From positions 1 through 48,349 of the forward strand of contig CAZJFG010000004.1 of NCBI GenBank assembly GCA_964545385.1: 48,349 nt of DNA, read 5' to 3'. The notes under the pieces are model-generated. The model was not told where the DNA came from and ran no database searches. It saw nothing but the letters and a program-made list of their open reading frames with translations. Source of the stretch: GCA-002780795 sp964545385. GTDB lineage: Bacteria > Patescibacteriota > Microgenomatia > UBA1406 > GWC2-37-13. A program made the position numbers and the translations under genes. Shown here piece by piece: positions 8,758-17,691 of this stretch (within the stretch, counting starts at the first letter, position 1; each line of letters begins with the position of its first letter).

Positions 8758-8787
8758 TTGACAAACCAAATTGACTTCAATTAGAAT
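8758..8787 (+). promoter_or_regulatory. Strong promoter of the VirB2-like gene pair
   Basis: TTGACA (8758-8763), an 18-base spacer and TAGAAT (8782-8787) form a near-consensus sigma-70 promoter. The -10 ends seven bases before the ATG at 8795, so transcription should begin at or next to the start codon. Confidence 0.75.
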
Positions 8788-8794
8788 TTATCGT

Positions 8795-9157
8795 ATGAAA
8801 CTTATAAAAAGTATTTATGCTGCTTCAGTAAGTACCGAAACATCTGTTAATCTTCCTTTCAAAATTCCATCTTTTGCCGATGTTCTAAGTTATGTAATCA
8901 GATTTTTCTTTATTTTGGCTGGTTTGGCCGCCATGCTTTTTCTTATACTGGGAGCTTTTTCTTGGATTACTTCAAGTGGTGATAAAGAAGCTGTCAACAA
9001 AGCTCAGCAAAAAATTCAAGCAGCTGTGGTCGGACTTATTATTTTGGTTGCCGCGTTGACTCTTATTGTCACCGTCGAACAGGTTATCTTCAACGGAACA
9101 GTCTGTCTTGGGTTAACCTGTCCAATTAATTTTGGAAATCTTTTAACCCCGAATTAA
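8795..9157 (+). CDS. VirB2/TrbC-like two-helix pilin protein
   Basis: A 120-residue protein. I choose ATG 8795 over an upstream TTG (8771) because of the promoter placement. It has an N-terminal pre-segment, TM helix at about 33-57, a short polar turn with SSGDKEAVNKAQQKI, TM helix at about 77-98 and a short Cys-containing tail. Two helices joined by a small charged loop are the hallmark of VirB2/TrbC pilins of type IV secretion systems, and such proteins usually accompany VirB4 and VirB6 homologues in Patescibacteria. The downstream gene encodes a paralogue 13 bases away, so they form a pilin pair. Assignment rests on topology and neighbours, not on catalytic motifs. Confidence 0.72.
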   Translation: MKLIKSIYAASVSTETSVNLPFKIPSFADVLSYVIRFFFILAGLAAMLFLILGAFSWITSSGDKEAVNKAQQKIQAAVVGLIILVAALTLIVTVEQVIFNGTVCLGLTCPINFGNLLTPN

Positions 9158-9170
9158 TTTCTTCAAAATT

Positions 9171-9482
9171 ATGATAAGTGAATGGGGAGATTGTGTAGTT
9201 GAAGGAGTACCTACTCTAGGATGTTTTGAAGTGGTTTTTGGAAATATTCTTGTCATGGCTTCGGCTTTTATTGTTCTTGTCCTTTTTATCATGTTGGTTG
9301 TCGGTGCCTTTAACTACCTGACAAGCTTCGGCAATGCAGAAAAAATAAAAAAAGCTCAGGGGACAATCAAGTTTGCTATTATTGGTTTTGCTCTTTTTAT
9401 CGCTTCTTATTTAATTTTAAATATTATTGACATTCTTTTCTTGGGAGGACATGGTAATATTTTCAAATTTGAACTTCCATGA
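9171..9482 (+). CDS. Second VirB2/TrbC-like two-helix pilin protein
   Basis: A 103-residue membrane protein with helices at about residues 24-49 and 66-92. The connecting loop (TSFGNAEKIKKAQGTIKFA) matches the T-S-x-G-x-x-E-x-x-x-K-A-Q-x-x-I pattern of the preceding gene, so the two are paralogues. There is no own promoter in the 13-base gap; it should be translated from the same message. A short N-terminal segment with two Cys (C8, C18) precedes the first helix. It is probably a pilin-like subunit of the type IV secretion-like apparatus whose other parts are at 15104, 43835 and 46871. Confidence 0.68.
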   Translation: MISEWGDCVVEGVPTLGCFEVVFGNILVMASAFIVLVLFIMLVVGAFNYLTSFGNAEKIKKAQGTIKFAIIGFALFIASYLILNIIDILFLGGHGNIFKFELP

Positions 9483-9492
9483 TCATAAAAAA

Positions 9493-9642
9493 TTATTTTG
9501 TCGGTGTCACGTAGATCACTTTTACTCCTTCTTTCTCAGGAATGGGTGATTTTAAACTATTCTTCTCAATCACGAAGTTATAACCGATAAAAATAAGAAG
9601 GGCCAGACCCAAAGCAACAAGGACAACTCCCAGCCTTTTCAT
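9493..9642 (-). CDS. Small single-pass membrane protein (49 aa)
   Basis: An ORF of 49 codons starting MKRLGVVLVALG, with one hydrophobic helix (about residues 4-21) and a short charged outside segment ending in VTPTK. Its ATG overlaps the TGA of the GT2 gene (ATGA, 4 bases), the standard operon junction in this window, which argues that it is real. Function unknown; it could be a small partner of the GT2 membrane enzyme. Confidence 0.6.
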   Translation of the reverse strand: MKRLGVVLVALGLALLIFIGYNFVIEKNSLKSPIPEKEGVKVIYVTPTK

Positions 9643-10518
9643 AAATTAATTTTTTCCTTGATTAAAAATCCTGGTCGGTGTTGAATTTCTTGGTAAATTT
9701 TACCAATATACTCACCGATAATCCCAACGGTCAAAAGTTGAATCCCGCCNNNNNNNNNNTGGTAAAAATAAACGAAGATATAAAGCATAGGCAACACCAA
9801 TAAATCCTAAAAAACTTGTGATAAAACCAAAATAAACAGCCAAACGCAGTGGTTTTACCGAAAAAGAAGTTATTCCATCAATAGCAAAATTAAACATTTT
9901 TGAAAAGGTATAATGTGTTTTTCCGGCTGCCCTTTTTCCGCGGTCAAAATAGACAAAATCTTCGCTAAATCCACCCCAGGCAACCAATCCACGCAAAAAC
10001 CTTGATCTTTCTGGCAACTGGTTTAAAAAACCAACCACTTTTTTATCCAAAAGCCGAAAATCTCCAATATTGTTTGGGATTGGCGTATCCGAAAGAAATC
10101 TCATCAGTTTATAAAATATACCTGCTGTTTGTTTTTTAAAAAAACTGTCCGCTTCCCTTTTTCCTCTTTTGGCATAAACTATCTGCGCTCCTTTTTGCCA
10201 TTTTTTGACCATCTCAGAAATCATCTCGGGCGGATCTTGTAAATCGGCATCAAGACTGATTACACAATCGCCGATTGCCTGCTGATATCCAGCAGTCAAG
10301 GCTTGCTGGTGGCCAAAATTGCGTTGAAAAACAATTAGTTTAATGTTCTTGTTCGTTCTTGCTTTTTCTTTTATGCTTTTAACCGTTTGGTCTTTTGACC
10401 CATCATCAATAAATATAATCTCATGTTGGAAATTCTTTACAGATGGTAATAGCCTATCAAGAAGCGGTTGAATATTTTTTTCTTCGTTAAAAACCGGAAT
10501 AATAATTGATAGATACAT
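9639..10518 (-). CDS. GT2 glycosyltransferase (polyprenyl-phosphate type), broken by assembly gap
   Basis: A DPM1/ArnC-like GT2 enzyme. The start MYLSIIIPVFNEE leads into IIFIDDGSKDQT and SLDADLQDPPE (the D-x-D metal-sugar site), DFRLLDKKVV and FLRGLVAWGGF, then a C-terminal membrane helix. The frame is interrupted by ten N (9750-9759). Beyond them, in another frame, the expected tail GGIQLLTVGIIGEYIGKIY continues to a TGA at 9641-9639, so I join both pieces. Such enzymes move a sugar from UDP- or GDP-sugar to undecaprenyl phosphate at the inner membrane for envelope glycans. It begins four bases after the 3' end of tRNA-Met on the same strand, and its stop overlaps the next small gene. Confidence 0.88.
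9750..9759. other. Assembly gap (10 N) inside the GT2 gene
   Basis: The flanking protein pieces only connect if the true gap length is a multiple of three, so ten N is a placeholder. Comparison with the family suggests that part of a membrane helix is missing. Confidence 0.9.
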
Positions 10519-10522
10519 AAAT

Positions 10523-10595
10523 TGGTTACGGGGCTGGGAGTTGAACCCAGTCTAGAAGATTATGAGCCTTCTGTGCCACCGTACACTACCCCGTA
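10523..10595 (-). tRNA. tRNA-Met (CAT anticodon)
   Basis: Minus strand: acceptor TACGGGG/CCCCGTA, D arm with GTG/CAC, anticodon stem GAAGG/TCTTC with loop CTCATAA (anticodon CAT), T arm CTGGG/CCCAG with TTCAACT loop, discriminator A and encoded CCA. The paired first base argues for an elongator rather than an initiator; a tRNA-Ile2 with modified CAT cannot be excluded. TATAAT at 10612-10607 lies 11 bases upstream. The GT2 gene starts four bases after the CCA. Confidence 0.92.
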
Positions 10596-10607
10596 AATAT
10601 TCATTTA

Positions 10608-10940
10608 TTATATCTCATTTTCTTTTCTATTTCCAACGGCTAAAGACCTAAATCCCAATATCGAAATCGGCCAAATCAAACCCAGTTGATCAAAAAGCAC
10701 TGTTAATTCTGTTGTGGAAATAGTTCCTGTATTTTTTAAAATCAATTTTTTTATATTCTTTACCGTATTTCTCGTTATCCCAAGTTGGGAAGCAATTTGC
10801 TTTTCCGACATTCCTTGACCGACCAAACTTACTACCTCTACCTGTCTCAAGGTAACATTGAATCCTTGTGTCTCTCCCATTTCGACCTTGACTGATGGAT
10901 TTTTTCCTCCATTTAAGTATTTAATACTGAAATTTTCCAT
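10608..10940 (-). CDS. Small LuxR/GerE-type HTH protein
   Basis: A 110-residue protein whose middle (about residues 30-75) matches the LuxR C-terminal helix-turn-helix: TLRQVEVVSLVGQGMSEKQI followed by ASQLGITRNTVKNIKK. There is no receiver or autoinducer domain; the N-terminal 30 residues and C-terminal 35 residues are short, the latter partly hydrophobic. It is probably a small DNA-binding regulator, target unknown. TATAAT lies eight bases before the ATG (10954-10949). Its 3' end abuts the promoter of tRNA-Met. Confidence 0.8.
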   Translation of the reverse strand: MENFSIKYLNGGKNPSVKVEMGETQGFNVTLRQVEVVSLVGQGMSEKQIASQLGITRNTVKNIKKLILKNTGTISTTELTVLFDQLGLIWPISILGFRSLAVGNRKENEI

Positions 10941-10973
10941 ATATTGTTATTATACTATTAATATGCTCCAAAT

Positions 10974-12497
10974 CTACTCCTCTTTTTCCCGATATTGAAG
11001 GGCTTCGGCAACATGGGTACTTTTGATTCTGCCATCGGTTGCCAGATCGGCAATAGTCTGGGAGATTTTTATGGTTTTAAAATAAGATCTTGCCGAAAGT
11101 GATAGACGGGAAATTGCTTGTTTTAATAAATTTGTTGCCTCGGGTGTCAACAAACAATATTTTTTAACTTGGGCTGAGCTCATCTCGGCATTTGTAATTA
11201 TTTTTTCATTTTTAAATCGGTCCTTCTGTCTCTTTCTCGCATTTACAACTCTTTTTTTTATCTCTCGGCTATTTGATTCCGTCTCAAAACTCGTCAACTT
11301 ATCCTCAGGAATAACCGGTACATCAACATGGAGATCAATCCGATCAAGAAGCGGTCCAGAAACTCTTTTTTTATACTTTAGGATTGCTCCGGGTAAACAA
11401 CGACATTGCCTTTTGGGATGCCCTAAATATCCGCAGGGACAAGGATTTGAGGCAGTCAAGAGCAAAAAACGGCAAGGGAAAGTAAGGCTTCCTGCGGCCC
11501 TAGAAACAGTCACCTTTCCATCTTCAAGCGGTTGACGCAAAGATTCAAGAACCGACCGGGGAAACTCGGGAAATTCATCCAAAAATAAAACTCCACGATG
11601 AGCAAGAGATATCTCACCTGGTGCCGGTTTTGTTCCTCCTCCGATTAACCCAATTCTTGAGGTTGTATGGTGCGGAGAACGGAACGGCCTTTTAGTAACA
11701 AAATATTGATCTCCTAAAAGACCGGAAACCGAATAAATTTTGGAAACTTCAAGAATCTCTTCTTTTTCCATTGGTGGTAAAATTGTAGGGAAAGCACGGG
11801 AAAGCATTGTTTTTCCGGTTCCAGGCGGACCTTTTAAATGGATATTATGATTACCTGCCGCTGCGATAGTCATTGCTCGTTTTGCCTGCTCCTGTCCTTT
11901 GATATCGGAAAAATCAAATCCTTCTCCAAAATCATCGGTTGCAAGGCTTTGCCAGTCAATTTGTTTTTGGGGAGTTAATAATTTTATTTTATTTAGATGC
12001 AAAATTAGATCTCTCAAACAAAAAATTGGATAAATATTTATCTCTTCTATCAGCCCCGCTTCAAAACTATTTTCCAAAGGAAGAAAAAAGTTTTCTTTTT
12101 TTATTTTTTTGATAAGTAACCCTATAGAGATTATCCCGGGAATTTTGCGCAGTTTTCCTTCAAGTGAAAGTTCACCGATAAATAAACTTTCGGAAAGAAT
12201 GTCTTTTTTTATTAAACCGCTGGCCGCCAAAATTCCAACGGCAATCGGCAGGTCAAAACCAGAACCTATTTTAGGAAGGTCGGCCGGCGCCAGATTTACT
12301 GTAATTCGACAGTCTGGCATATCAAAACCGGCATTTATGATTGCACTTCGCACTCGGTCTTTGGCCTCATCAACCGCTTTATCCGGTAAGCCAACAATCG
12401 TTAGCGTCGGAAATCCGCGCTCGGCAACATCTACTTCTGCCTCAACCAAAACCCCTTCCAGTCCAACGGTTGCTCCGGTCAAAACTTTTGCCAACAT
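10974..12497 (-). CDS. comM: ComM/YifB-family Mg-chelatase-like AAA+ ATPase
   Basis: A 507-residue protein of the usual ComM length. It has an N-terminal Lon-protease-like fold domain (TIVGLPDKAVDEAKDRVRSA, then LAPADLPKIGSGFDLPIA), the AAA+ core with Walker A GPPGTGKT (223-230) and Walker B-like GVLFLDEFPEF, the ComM cysteine block NPCPCGYLGHPKRQCRC, and the C-terminal Mg-chelatase domain (ARSYFKTIKISQTIADL). ComM is a hexameric helicase that extends heteroduplex during natural transformation. With dprA 3 kb away, it supports transformation capacity. A TTGACA is visible about 30 bases upstream of the ATG, but its -10 is unclear. Confidence 0.95.
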   Translation of the reverse strand: MLAKVLTGATVGLEGVLVEAEVDVAERGFPTLTIVGLPDKAVDEAKDRVRSAIINAGFDMPDCRITVNLAPADLPKIGSGFDLPIAVGILAASGLIKKDILSESLFIGELSLEGKLRKIPGIISIGLLIKKIKKENFFLPLENSFEAGLIEEINIYPIFCLRDLILHLNKIKLLTPQKQIDWQSLATDDFGEGFDFSDIKGQEQAKRAMTIAAAGNHNIHLKGPPGTGKTMLSRAFPTILPPMEKEEILEVSKIYSVSGLLGDQYFVTKRPFRSPHHTTSRIGLIGGGTKPAPGEISLAHRGVLFLDEFPEFPRSVLESLRQPLEDGKVTVSRAAGSLTFPCRFLLLTASNPCPCGYLGHPKRQCRCLPGAILKYKKRVSGPLLDRIDLHVDVPVIPEDKLTSFETESNSREIKKRVVNARKRQKDRFKNEKIITNAEMSSAQVKKYCLLTPEATNLLKQAISRLSLSARSYFKTIKISQTIADLATDGRIKSTHVAEALQYREKEE

Positions 12498-12543
12498 GAA
12501 GTAAGTTCACCAAGTTACAGATTTTTTGTCAACGGACTATACG

Positions 12544-14427
12544 CTACAAAGCAGGAGGAACAGGCGGTTGCGACTGCTTTTTCTTCATCACATAGATCCC
12601 AATAGCAAGAGCGGTAACGATGATTAAGAAAATTAAAATAATAACAATTAACATTATACTGTTGTTTGTTTTTGGCTCTGTTTTCTCTGTGTTTGTTGTT
12701 GTTGTTTTTCCACTTGTCCCCTTAAAAAAGCCCGTTGGATTTATTGTCGCTTTTAAATCTTTTTTAGACAGTTCTTTTCCACTACTGTTTTTATAAGTAT
12801 TAAGATTTATACTTTTTTCTTCTAGATACTGCTGATTTTGGTTAATAAACTGGCTTGTCGTTGTTGCCACCGTTGTCCCGGCAGTCGTAGTATATTTGAT
12901 TTTATAGGCAACCTTGGGTAGATATTCGGATGATATTTTGAAATATCCTTTTTCATCTGCTTTGGTTTGAAAATATGGCTTATTGGAATAAGTTAAATAA
13001 ATTGAAACCGTAGCATTTGGCAAAATATTACCGGTTGCGTCATAAGCATAACCCTCAAGGTAAATAGGAATCGGGTCAAAAGTAATGGTTGTTGTTGATT
13101 TTCTTGTATCTGCCGCTTCTGTTTTTTTTATGAAACCTGTAAAAAATGAAATTATTTTTTTATACAAATTATTTTGAGTCAGCGTTTTTAAATCGGTTTT
13201 GGTAATTTCAAATTCACCAAAGGTTTCGGTTTTTTCAAAGGAAGACGTATCTATTACTATAGTAAAATAACCGTTTTTATCTGCTTCAACCTGTTTTAAT
13301 TGACGATAGCGCGTTAAAATTTTCGAATTGGTTGAAGATGGTTTTATGGAATAGGCCGTAATTATGGCAAATGGGTGAGAAACTTTTCCTTGGATAGAAC
13401 CAGCCTCTCTTATATACTCCATCAATTTTGGAGTTGTCTCAACCGATGTCCCTGTTGCCAGTATCGGGATATCACGATGTTGAATTGATCCCGATTGAAC
13501 AATTTCTTCACCTGTAACTATCGGATAAATATCAGAATAAATTTTTGAATAGTTTGGGTGTATTCCGTCAATATCTGTTATTGGAAAAGTATAACCAGTT
13601 TTGGTTACACTTAATTTATACTTTCCGTCAGGAACAACAAAATTAAAAACTCCGTCTTCCAGTACTGTTTGAGGATTGATAATATTCCCACCAACAACGT
13701 CTGCTGTTGTTACTAAAGAGTACGTACCGTCCGATCTTTTTATTGAAAGATTTACGGTTGAACCGCTAACAGGTTCAAGGGTTTGGGCATCAAAAACTCG
13801 ACCGTATGGATCCCAAGAAATAGTTACACAACTTTCGTCGGACCCGGCACCAAGGGCGTCATTAATACTAAAAGCTAGTGTCCCTTGTTGGAGAGCACCG
13901 GCTGCTCCTGCCATTGCACTAGCTGTTGATGTTGTCGGTTCAGGCTCAATATAATTTAAGGCCAACCATTGGCGGGTTTGGTTTTTTTTGGTTGAGTCTT
14001 TCCAGACAATCGGATTCATGGAACCGTCGCTATTGCTTGTAAAAGGATTACTTAAATCTTTTTTATCAGACACTGTTTTTAAAAATTCAAAGTTATACTC
14101 CATCAAGTTTGCCAAGGTAGTGTAATTGTCTTGTCCGTATACGGTTAAATCCGTCGTACTGTTCCCGGTTGTGCAGACTTGACCGGCATCGGTTGCTATA
14201 CATTCAACAATATAGGTTGTACTTCCTTTGGACAAACTTATACCTGTTGGAAGGGTTAAATAAGCAATATGTGAGTTTCCGCTAAAACCAAGGTCCTTGC
14301 AGGCTTTAAATTTATCGCAGCGGACTGCATTTAAACAAACCCATCTTTCACTTAAGGATTGGGCTGAAACAAGGCCGGGAAAACTTAAAAAAACAAAAAA
14401 AAGGAGGGTAAAAATAATTTTTTTCAT
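12544..14427 (-). CDS. Large surface protein with carboxypeptidase-regulatory-like repeats
   Basis: A 627-residue exported protein. I choose ATG 14427 because it begins a clear signal peptide (MKKIIFTLLFFVFLSF, cleavage after LVSA) and sits nine bases after TATTAT. The body is beta-rich, with segments such as YGRVFDAQTLEPVSGSTVNL and EGYAYDATGNILPNATVSIY that resemble carboxypeptidase-regulatory/CNA-B-like domains, and Thr/Ser-rich linkers. The C-terminus has one TM helix (about 597-618) followed by KKKQSQPPVPPAL, so most of the protein is outside and anchored in the membrane. Function is probably structural or adhesive; no enzyme motif is visible. It is divergent from the cohesin-like gene. 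Confidence 0.8.
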   Translation of the reverse strand: MKKIIFTLLFFVFLSFPGLVSAQSLSERWVCLNAVRCDKFKACKDLGFSGNSHIAYLTLPTGISLSKGSTTYIVECIATDAGQVCTTGNSTTDLTVYGQDNYTTLANLMEYNFEFLKTVSDKKDLSNPFTSNSDGSMNPIVWKDSTKKNQTRQWLALNYIEPEPTTSTASAMAGAAGALQQGTLAFSINDALGAGSDESCVTISWDPYGRVFDAQTLEPVSGSTVNLSIKRSDGTYSLVTTADVVGGNIINPQTVLEDGVFNFVVPDGKYKLSVTKTGYTFPITDIDGIHPNYSKIYSDIYPIVTGEEIVQSGSIQHRDIPILATGTSVETTPKLMEYIREAGSIQGKVSHPFAIITAYSIKPSSTNSKILTRYRQLKQVEADKNGYFTIVIDTSSFEKTETFGEFEITKTDLKTLTQNNLYKKIISFFTGFIKKTEAADTRKSTTTITFDPIPIYLEGYAYDATGNILPNATVSIYLTYSNKPYFQTKADEKGYFKISSEYLPKVAYKIKYTTTAGTTVATTTSQFINQNQQYLEEKSINLNTYKNSSGKELSKKDLKATINPTGFFKGTSGKTTTTNTEKTEPKTNNSIMLIVIILIFLIIVTALAIGIYVMKKKQSQPPVPPAL

Positions 14428-14436
14428 ATTAAATTT

Positions 14437-14488
14437 ATAATAGTACAAAAAAACAGCCGTTGTCAACCAAAAAAATTTCTATTATTAT
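14437..14488. promoter_or_regulatory. Divergent promoters sharing one -35 element
   Basis: TTGTCAA at 14460-14466 reads TTGTCA on the plus strand and TTGACA on the minus strand. The minus promoter has an 18-base spacer to TATTAT (14442-14437), nine bases before ATG 14427. The plus promoter has a 17-base spacer to TATTAT (14483-14488), ten bases before ATG 14499. Confidence 0.65.
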
Positions 14489-14498
14489 TAAAATTGAT

Positions 14499-15107
14499 AT
14501 GAAAAAAATAACGGTTTTTCTATTAACCCTTTTTCTTTGTTTTTTTATTTTTATTTCGTATTTAAAACCGGCTCTTGCTGTCAGTTATAGTTTGGTCGCA
14601 CCATCTGAAACTTTAACCCGCGGAGAAACTTACACCTTTACCATAAATATCGACACAGACGACGCCACAATCACAACTGGTGAAATAGGAATGACTTATG
14701 AATCGGAATATTTGGAATATGTAAGCACAACTCCCGGTGCAGCCATGGACAGTGTGACAACTACACAAAACAATACTGAAACCCTAACTCTTACCGGGAC
14801 CAATAGCGATGGCTTTAATGGAAGCAGTGTCTTTGCCTATGTTAAATTCAAACTAATTGCCGCATCGGCCGGCTCAACCACTCTTTGCGCCTTGTGGGTA
14901 CCATCAGGGACACCGACTCCCACACCAACCGGAACAACAAGCACGAACGAACCGACATCAACTCCGGCAGTCACCAGCCTTCCAACCTCCGGGGCTACGG
15001 GAAAAGGGACGCTGGCTACATATTTAGGCATTGCTTTTGTTGTGGTTTTTGGCGCTTTTTATTACCTTGATAAAAAAATTGCTTTCAAGCGTCCTAAAAA
15101 GAAATGA
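14499..15107 (+). CDS. Membrane-anchored cohesin-like surface protein
   Basis: A 202-residue protein from ATG 14499 (an upstream TTG at 14460 is less likely because it lies in the -35 box). Order: signal peptide (about 1-27), a beta-sandwich of about 100 residues (ETLTRGETYTFTINIDT, GEIGMTYESEYLEYV, SSVFAYVKFKLIA) that follows the cohesin-domain pattern, a Thr/Pro linker (about 133-165), a TM helix (about 172-190) and a basic tail KKIAFKRPKKK. Cohesins bind dockerin modules; a dockerin-like end exists on the hydrolase at 19450. Stop overlaps the ATG of the VirB6-like gene, so both are probably co-translated. Confidence 0.75.
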   Translation: MKKITVFLLTLFLCFFIFISYLKPALAVSYSLVAPSETLTRGETYTFTINIDTDDATITTGEIGMTYESEYLEYVSTTPGAAMDSVTTTQNNTETLTLTGTNSDGFNGSSVFAYVKFKLIAASAGSTTLCALWVPSGTPTPTPTGTTSTNEPTSTPAVTSLPTSGATGKGTLATYLGIAFVVVFGAFYYLDKKIAFKRPKKK

Positions 15108-17584
15108 AAAAAAAATTTCTAATCAGCTTTTTTATCGGCTGGTTAATTTTTCTATTTGTTTTAAACTTGAAGTCCGTTTTTGCGGCACAAAATTACACTA
15201 TCCAGATCACTCCTGTCCCTTGTTCAAAAGCTTCAGGACTTGGCGACTGTCCAACTGATCTTTCAAATATATATGAATCCGCATCAGAAACTTGCGTTTC
15301 AAGTTACGAAACATTCGTTACCGATCCTATCAATCAACACTTCTGGGCAGCCGACCCAGATGTAACCGCTCAAGGAAAAGCCGATGAACGGGCTCGCCAG
15401 TTTATTTACTGGGCAATGAATCGCAACTCTGTTGATAGTCATTCCGTTTTGAAACAAGTCTGGAAACTTTCTTCAAGCGTTGTTTTTTTTCTAATCGTTA
15501 TTGTGGTTGCAATTACCGGTATTGGTATAATTATCGGTCAAAAAGCAAACTTTGATTTCAAGATTCAGATCTGGCCGATTATTACAAGGACTGTTGTCCT
15601 CCTTTTGTATGTCGCTTTCTCGGCAACCATTGTCTTAATTTTAATCAGCATCTCCGAACTTTTAATGAAGTTTTTTATTGAAAATCTTGGTGGGAAAGAT
15701 CTTTTTAATATTTATTTTTCAAGTGTCAGTCATGAATCAAATTATGTGAATTTTGTCGGATGCCGCGATCTCAACTATAAAGTTCAGGAAGCGGCTAATA
15801 CCGAAATGTTTCTTCTTAAACTGACAAATATTACTTACTATGTTTTGGGCGGAATGTTTATTTTAAGAAAAGTCGTTCTGTGGTTTTTGCTTTTTATTTC
15901 GCCTTTTTTGGCTCTTCTTGCTCCTTTTGTTTTTATCCGTAATATCGGTTGGATCTGGATTGGCGTTTTTTTCCAATGGCTTTTTTACGGGCCGATGACT
16001 GCTTTGTTTTTAGGAGGAGTTTCTGCTATTTGGAAAGCCGGCATTCCTTACGCTTTTGATTTTTCTCGGGTAAATAGCTCGGGAGGTTATATCTATCCTA
16101 CCGCTATTAATATTGTCTATGGTGGTCCGGCTCAGATTTCTTCAAATATTATCGGTGCTCTAAACAATGGCAACTATGTCGACACTTTCGTAGAGTATGT
16201 TATTTCTCTTATTATGCTCTGGACTGTTATTGTTTTACCTTGGTGGTTGCTACGTATTTTTAGAGATTATTGCTGTGATGGAATTTATGCTGCAAAAAAT
16301 ATTCTTCTGTCTATGTATGATCAGATGCGTGGCGGACCAGGTCCCTCTCCTAAGCCTCCTTTTGGCCCGGCAGATATTACCAATCGTCTAAAAATACCAA
16401 AAACCATGGAAATTCCAATCAAACTTAAACTTGAGACGATAGAAGAAATTAAAAAAACCAAAACCGAGGATATTACCCGCTCTTTAAATATTTCAACAAA
16501 ACGTCTTACCGATATTGCTCAATTTGAGACCAACAAACAAACCCAACAAAATATCCGCCAGAATATAGATTACCTGGCAAATCCTTTGAAAGCCGAAACA
16601 CCGACAGAAAGACAAAAATACATGAATCTGCGTACAGAGCTTTTCAACCGTGCGGTCAAACAAGATCATCTGGCTCAAAATATTCTCTCCTCTATTTCAA
16701 CATCGAAGATAGAACAGATTAAACGCCGTGAAGAGCTTATAAAAACAATTCCGAAAACCGTGCCGGTTACCCATATTGTTTCTGTCAGGGTTAAGCTTCC
16801 CCAAGATAAGGTTGGCGCCATCACAACAACTTTGGTCACAAACACAACAAAAAATACTGAAGTTATGACCAAGCTTGCCCAGAATACAAAACTTGAGAAT
16901 CAGCAGATTCAGACGATTCTACAGTCTTTGGCCCAAAACATTGATCAACCTATTACCGAAGTTGTAGAAAAAATTGCTAAAGAAACCGGCTTGAGTAAAG
17001 AAAAGATTACTGCGGTTTTAAAGATTTTTAGCCAGAGTATGAAGGAAAATAAAGGTCTTAGCCAAGAAGAAAATTTGGTTGCCCAGGAACTGCCGGTTGT
17101 TGCCGAAGCGGAAAAACACGTTGAAGAAACAATTTCTATTCCACCGTCTGTTGCTATTGAAGATTATGAAAATGTTAAAAAAATGTGGAAAAAACAGTAC
17201 GAAGCCGGTGAGGTGCCTGTTACCGAAAATATTAAATCGCGATTTGAATGGGTTGACAAAGATATTGTTTTTATCACCAATACTTTAAACAAACTTGTCT
17301 CAGCCAATCCCGAAATCAAACAACAGGGGCTCGACGATTTATCTTTTATCCTTCCGATATTTTTAATAAACAATCTTAAGGGTGAGGAGCTTATAGTTTA
17401 TTTAAAAGCCAAGCTTGAAGCAGCAAGAACCGTACATGAATCTTTACAAAAAGAACGGGAAATAACGGAAAAACTAAAAGCCAAAACAGAAGAAGAGGTT
17501 GTCGAAGTACCCCTTCCGAAAAAAGCCGAGGAAGCAAAAACCATGGAGATGAAAAAAGAACTGAAAATCGAGAATAACAATTAA
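15104..17584 (+). CDS. VirB6/TrbL-like polytopic membrane protein with long C-terminal tail
   Basis: An 826-residue protein. A signal-like N-terminus (about 1-28) is followed by a short outside segment and then at least six hydrophobic helices between about residues 120 and 405 (for example VVFFLIVIVVAITGIGIIIG, VLLLYVAFSATIVLILISI and LFISPFLALLAPFVFIRNI). This layout is typical of VirB6/TrbL-like proteins of type IV secretion systems. From about 430 on it is hydrophilic, charged and helical with coiled-coil potential (repeated Lys/Glu blocks), probably cytoplasmic. VirB6 forms the inner-membrane channel of the apparatus. Its gene starts inside the stop of the cohesin-like gene, linking surface display to the secretion machine. 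Confidence 0.7.
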   Translation: MKKKFLISFFIGWLIFLFVLNLKSVFAAQNYTIQITPVPCSKASGLGDCPTDLSNIYESASETCVSSYETFVTDPINQHFWAADPDVTAQGKADERARQFIYWAMNRNSVDSHSVLKQVWKLSSSVVFFLIVIVVAITGIGIIIGQKANFDFKIQIWPIITRTVVLLLYVAFSATIVLILISISELLMKFFIENLGGKDLFNIYFSSVSHESNYVNFVGCRDLNYKVQEAANTEMFLLKLTNITYYVLGGMFILRKVVLWFLLFISPFLALLAPFVFIRNIGWIWIGVFFQWLFYGPMTALFLGGVSAIWKAGIPYAFDFSRVNSSGGYIYPTAINIVYGGPAQISSNIIGALNNGNYVDTFVEYVISLIMLWTVIVLPWWLLRIFRDYCCDGIYAAKNILLSMYDQMRGGPGPSPKPPFGPADITNRLKIPKTMEIPIKLKLETIEEIKKTKTEDITRSLNISTKRLTDIAQFETNKQTQQNIRQNIDYLANPLKAETPTERQKYMNLRTELFNRAVKQDHLAQNILSSISTSKIEQIKRREELIKTIPKTVPVTHIVSVRVKLPQDKVGAITTTLVTNTTKNTEVMTKLAQNTKLENQQIQTILQSLAQNIDQPITEVVEKIAKETGLSKEKITAVLKIFSQSMKENKGLSQEENLVAQELPVVAEAEKHVEETISIPPSVAIEDYENVKKMWKKQYEAGEVPVTENIKSRFEWVDKDIVFITNTLNKLVSANPEIKQQGLDDLSFILPIFLINNLKGEELIVYLKAKLEAARTVHESLQKEREITEKLKAKTEEEVVEVPLPKKAEEAKTMEMKKELKIENNN

Positions 17585-17691
17585 TTTAATTCCTCTAAGT
17601 ATTTTAATTTTAAATCAACCTCCAAATTCCAATAATATATAATAGATTTGGATATTTATCAGGTCAATTAGAAATTCGAAATTAAATTTAT

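Noticed and set aside
17617..17654. Inverted repeat CCAAAT...ATTTGG before the NUDIX gene as an operator
   Set aside because: The arms are only six bases with a long AT-rich loop; expected by chance in such composition.
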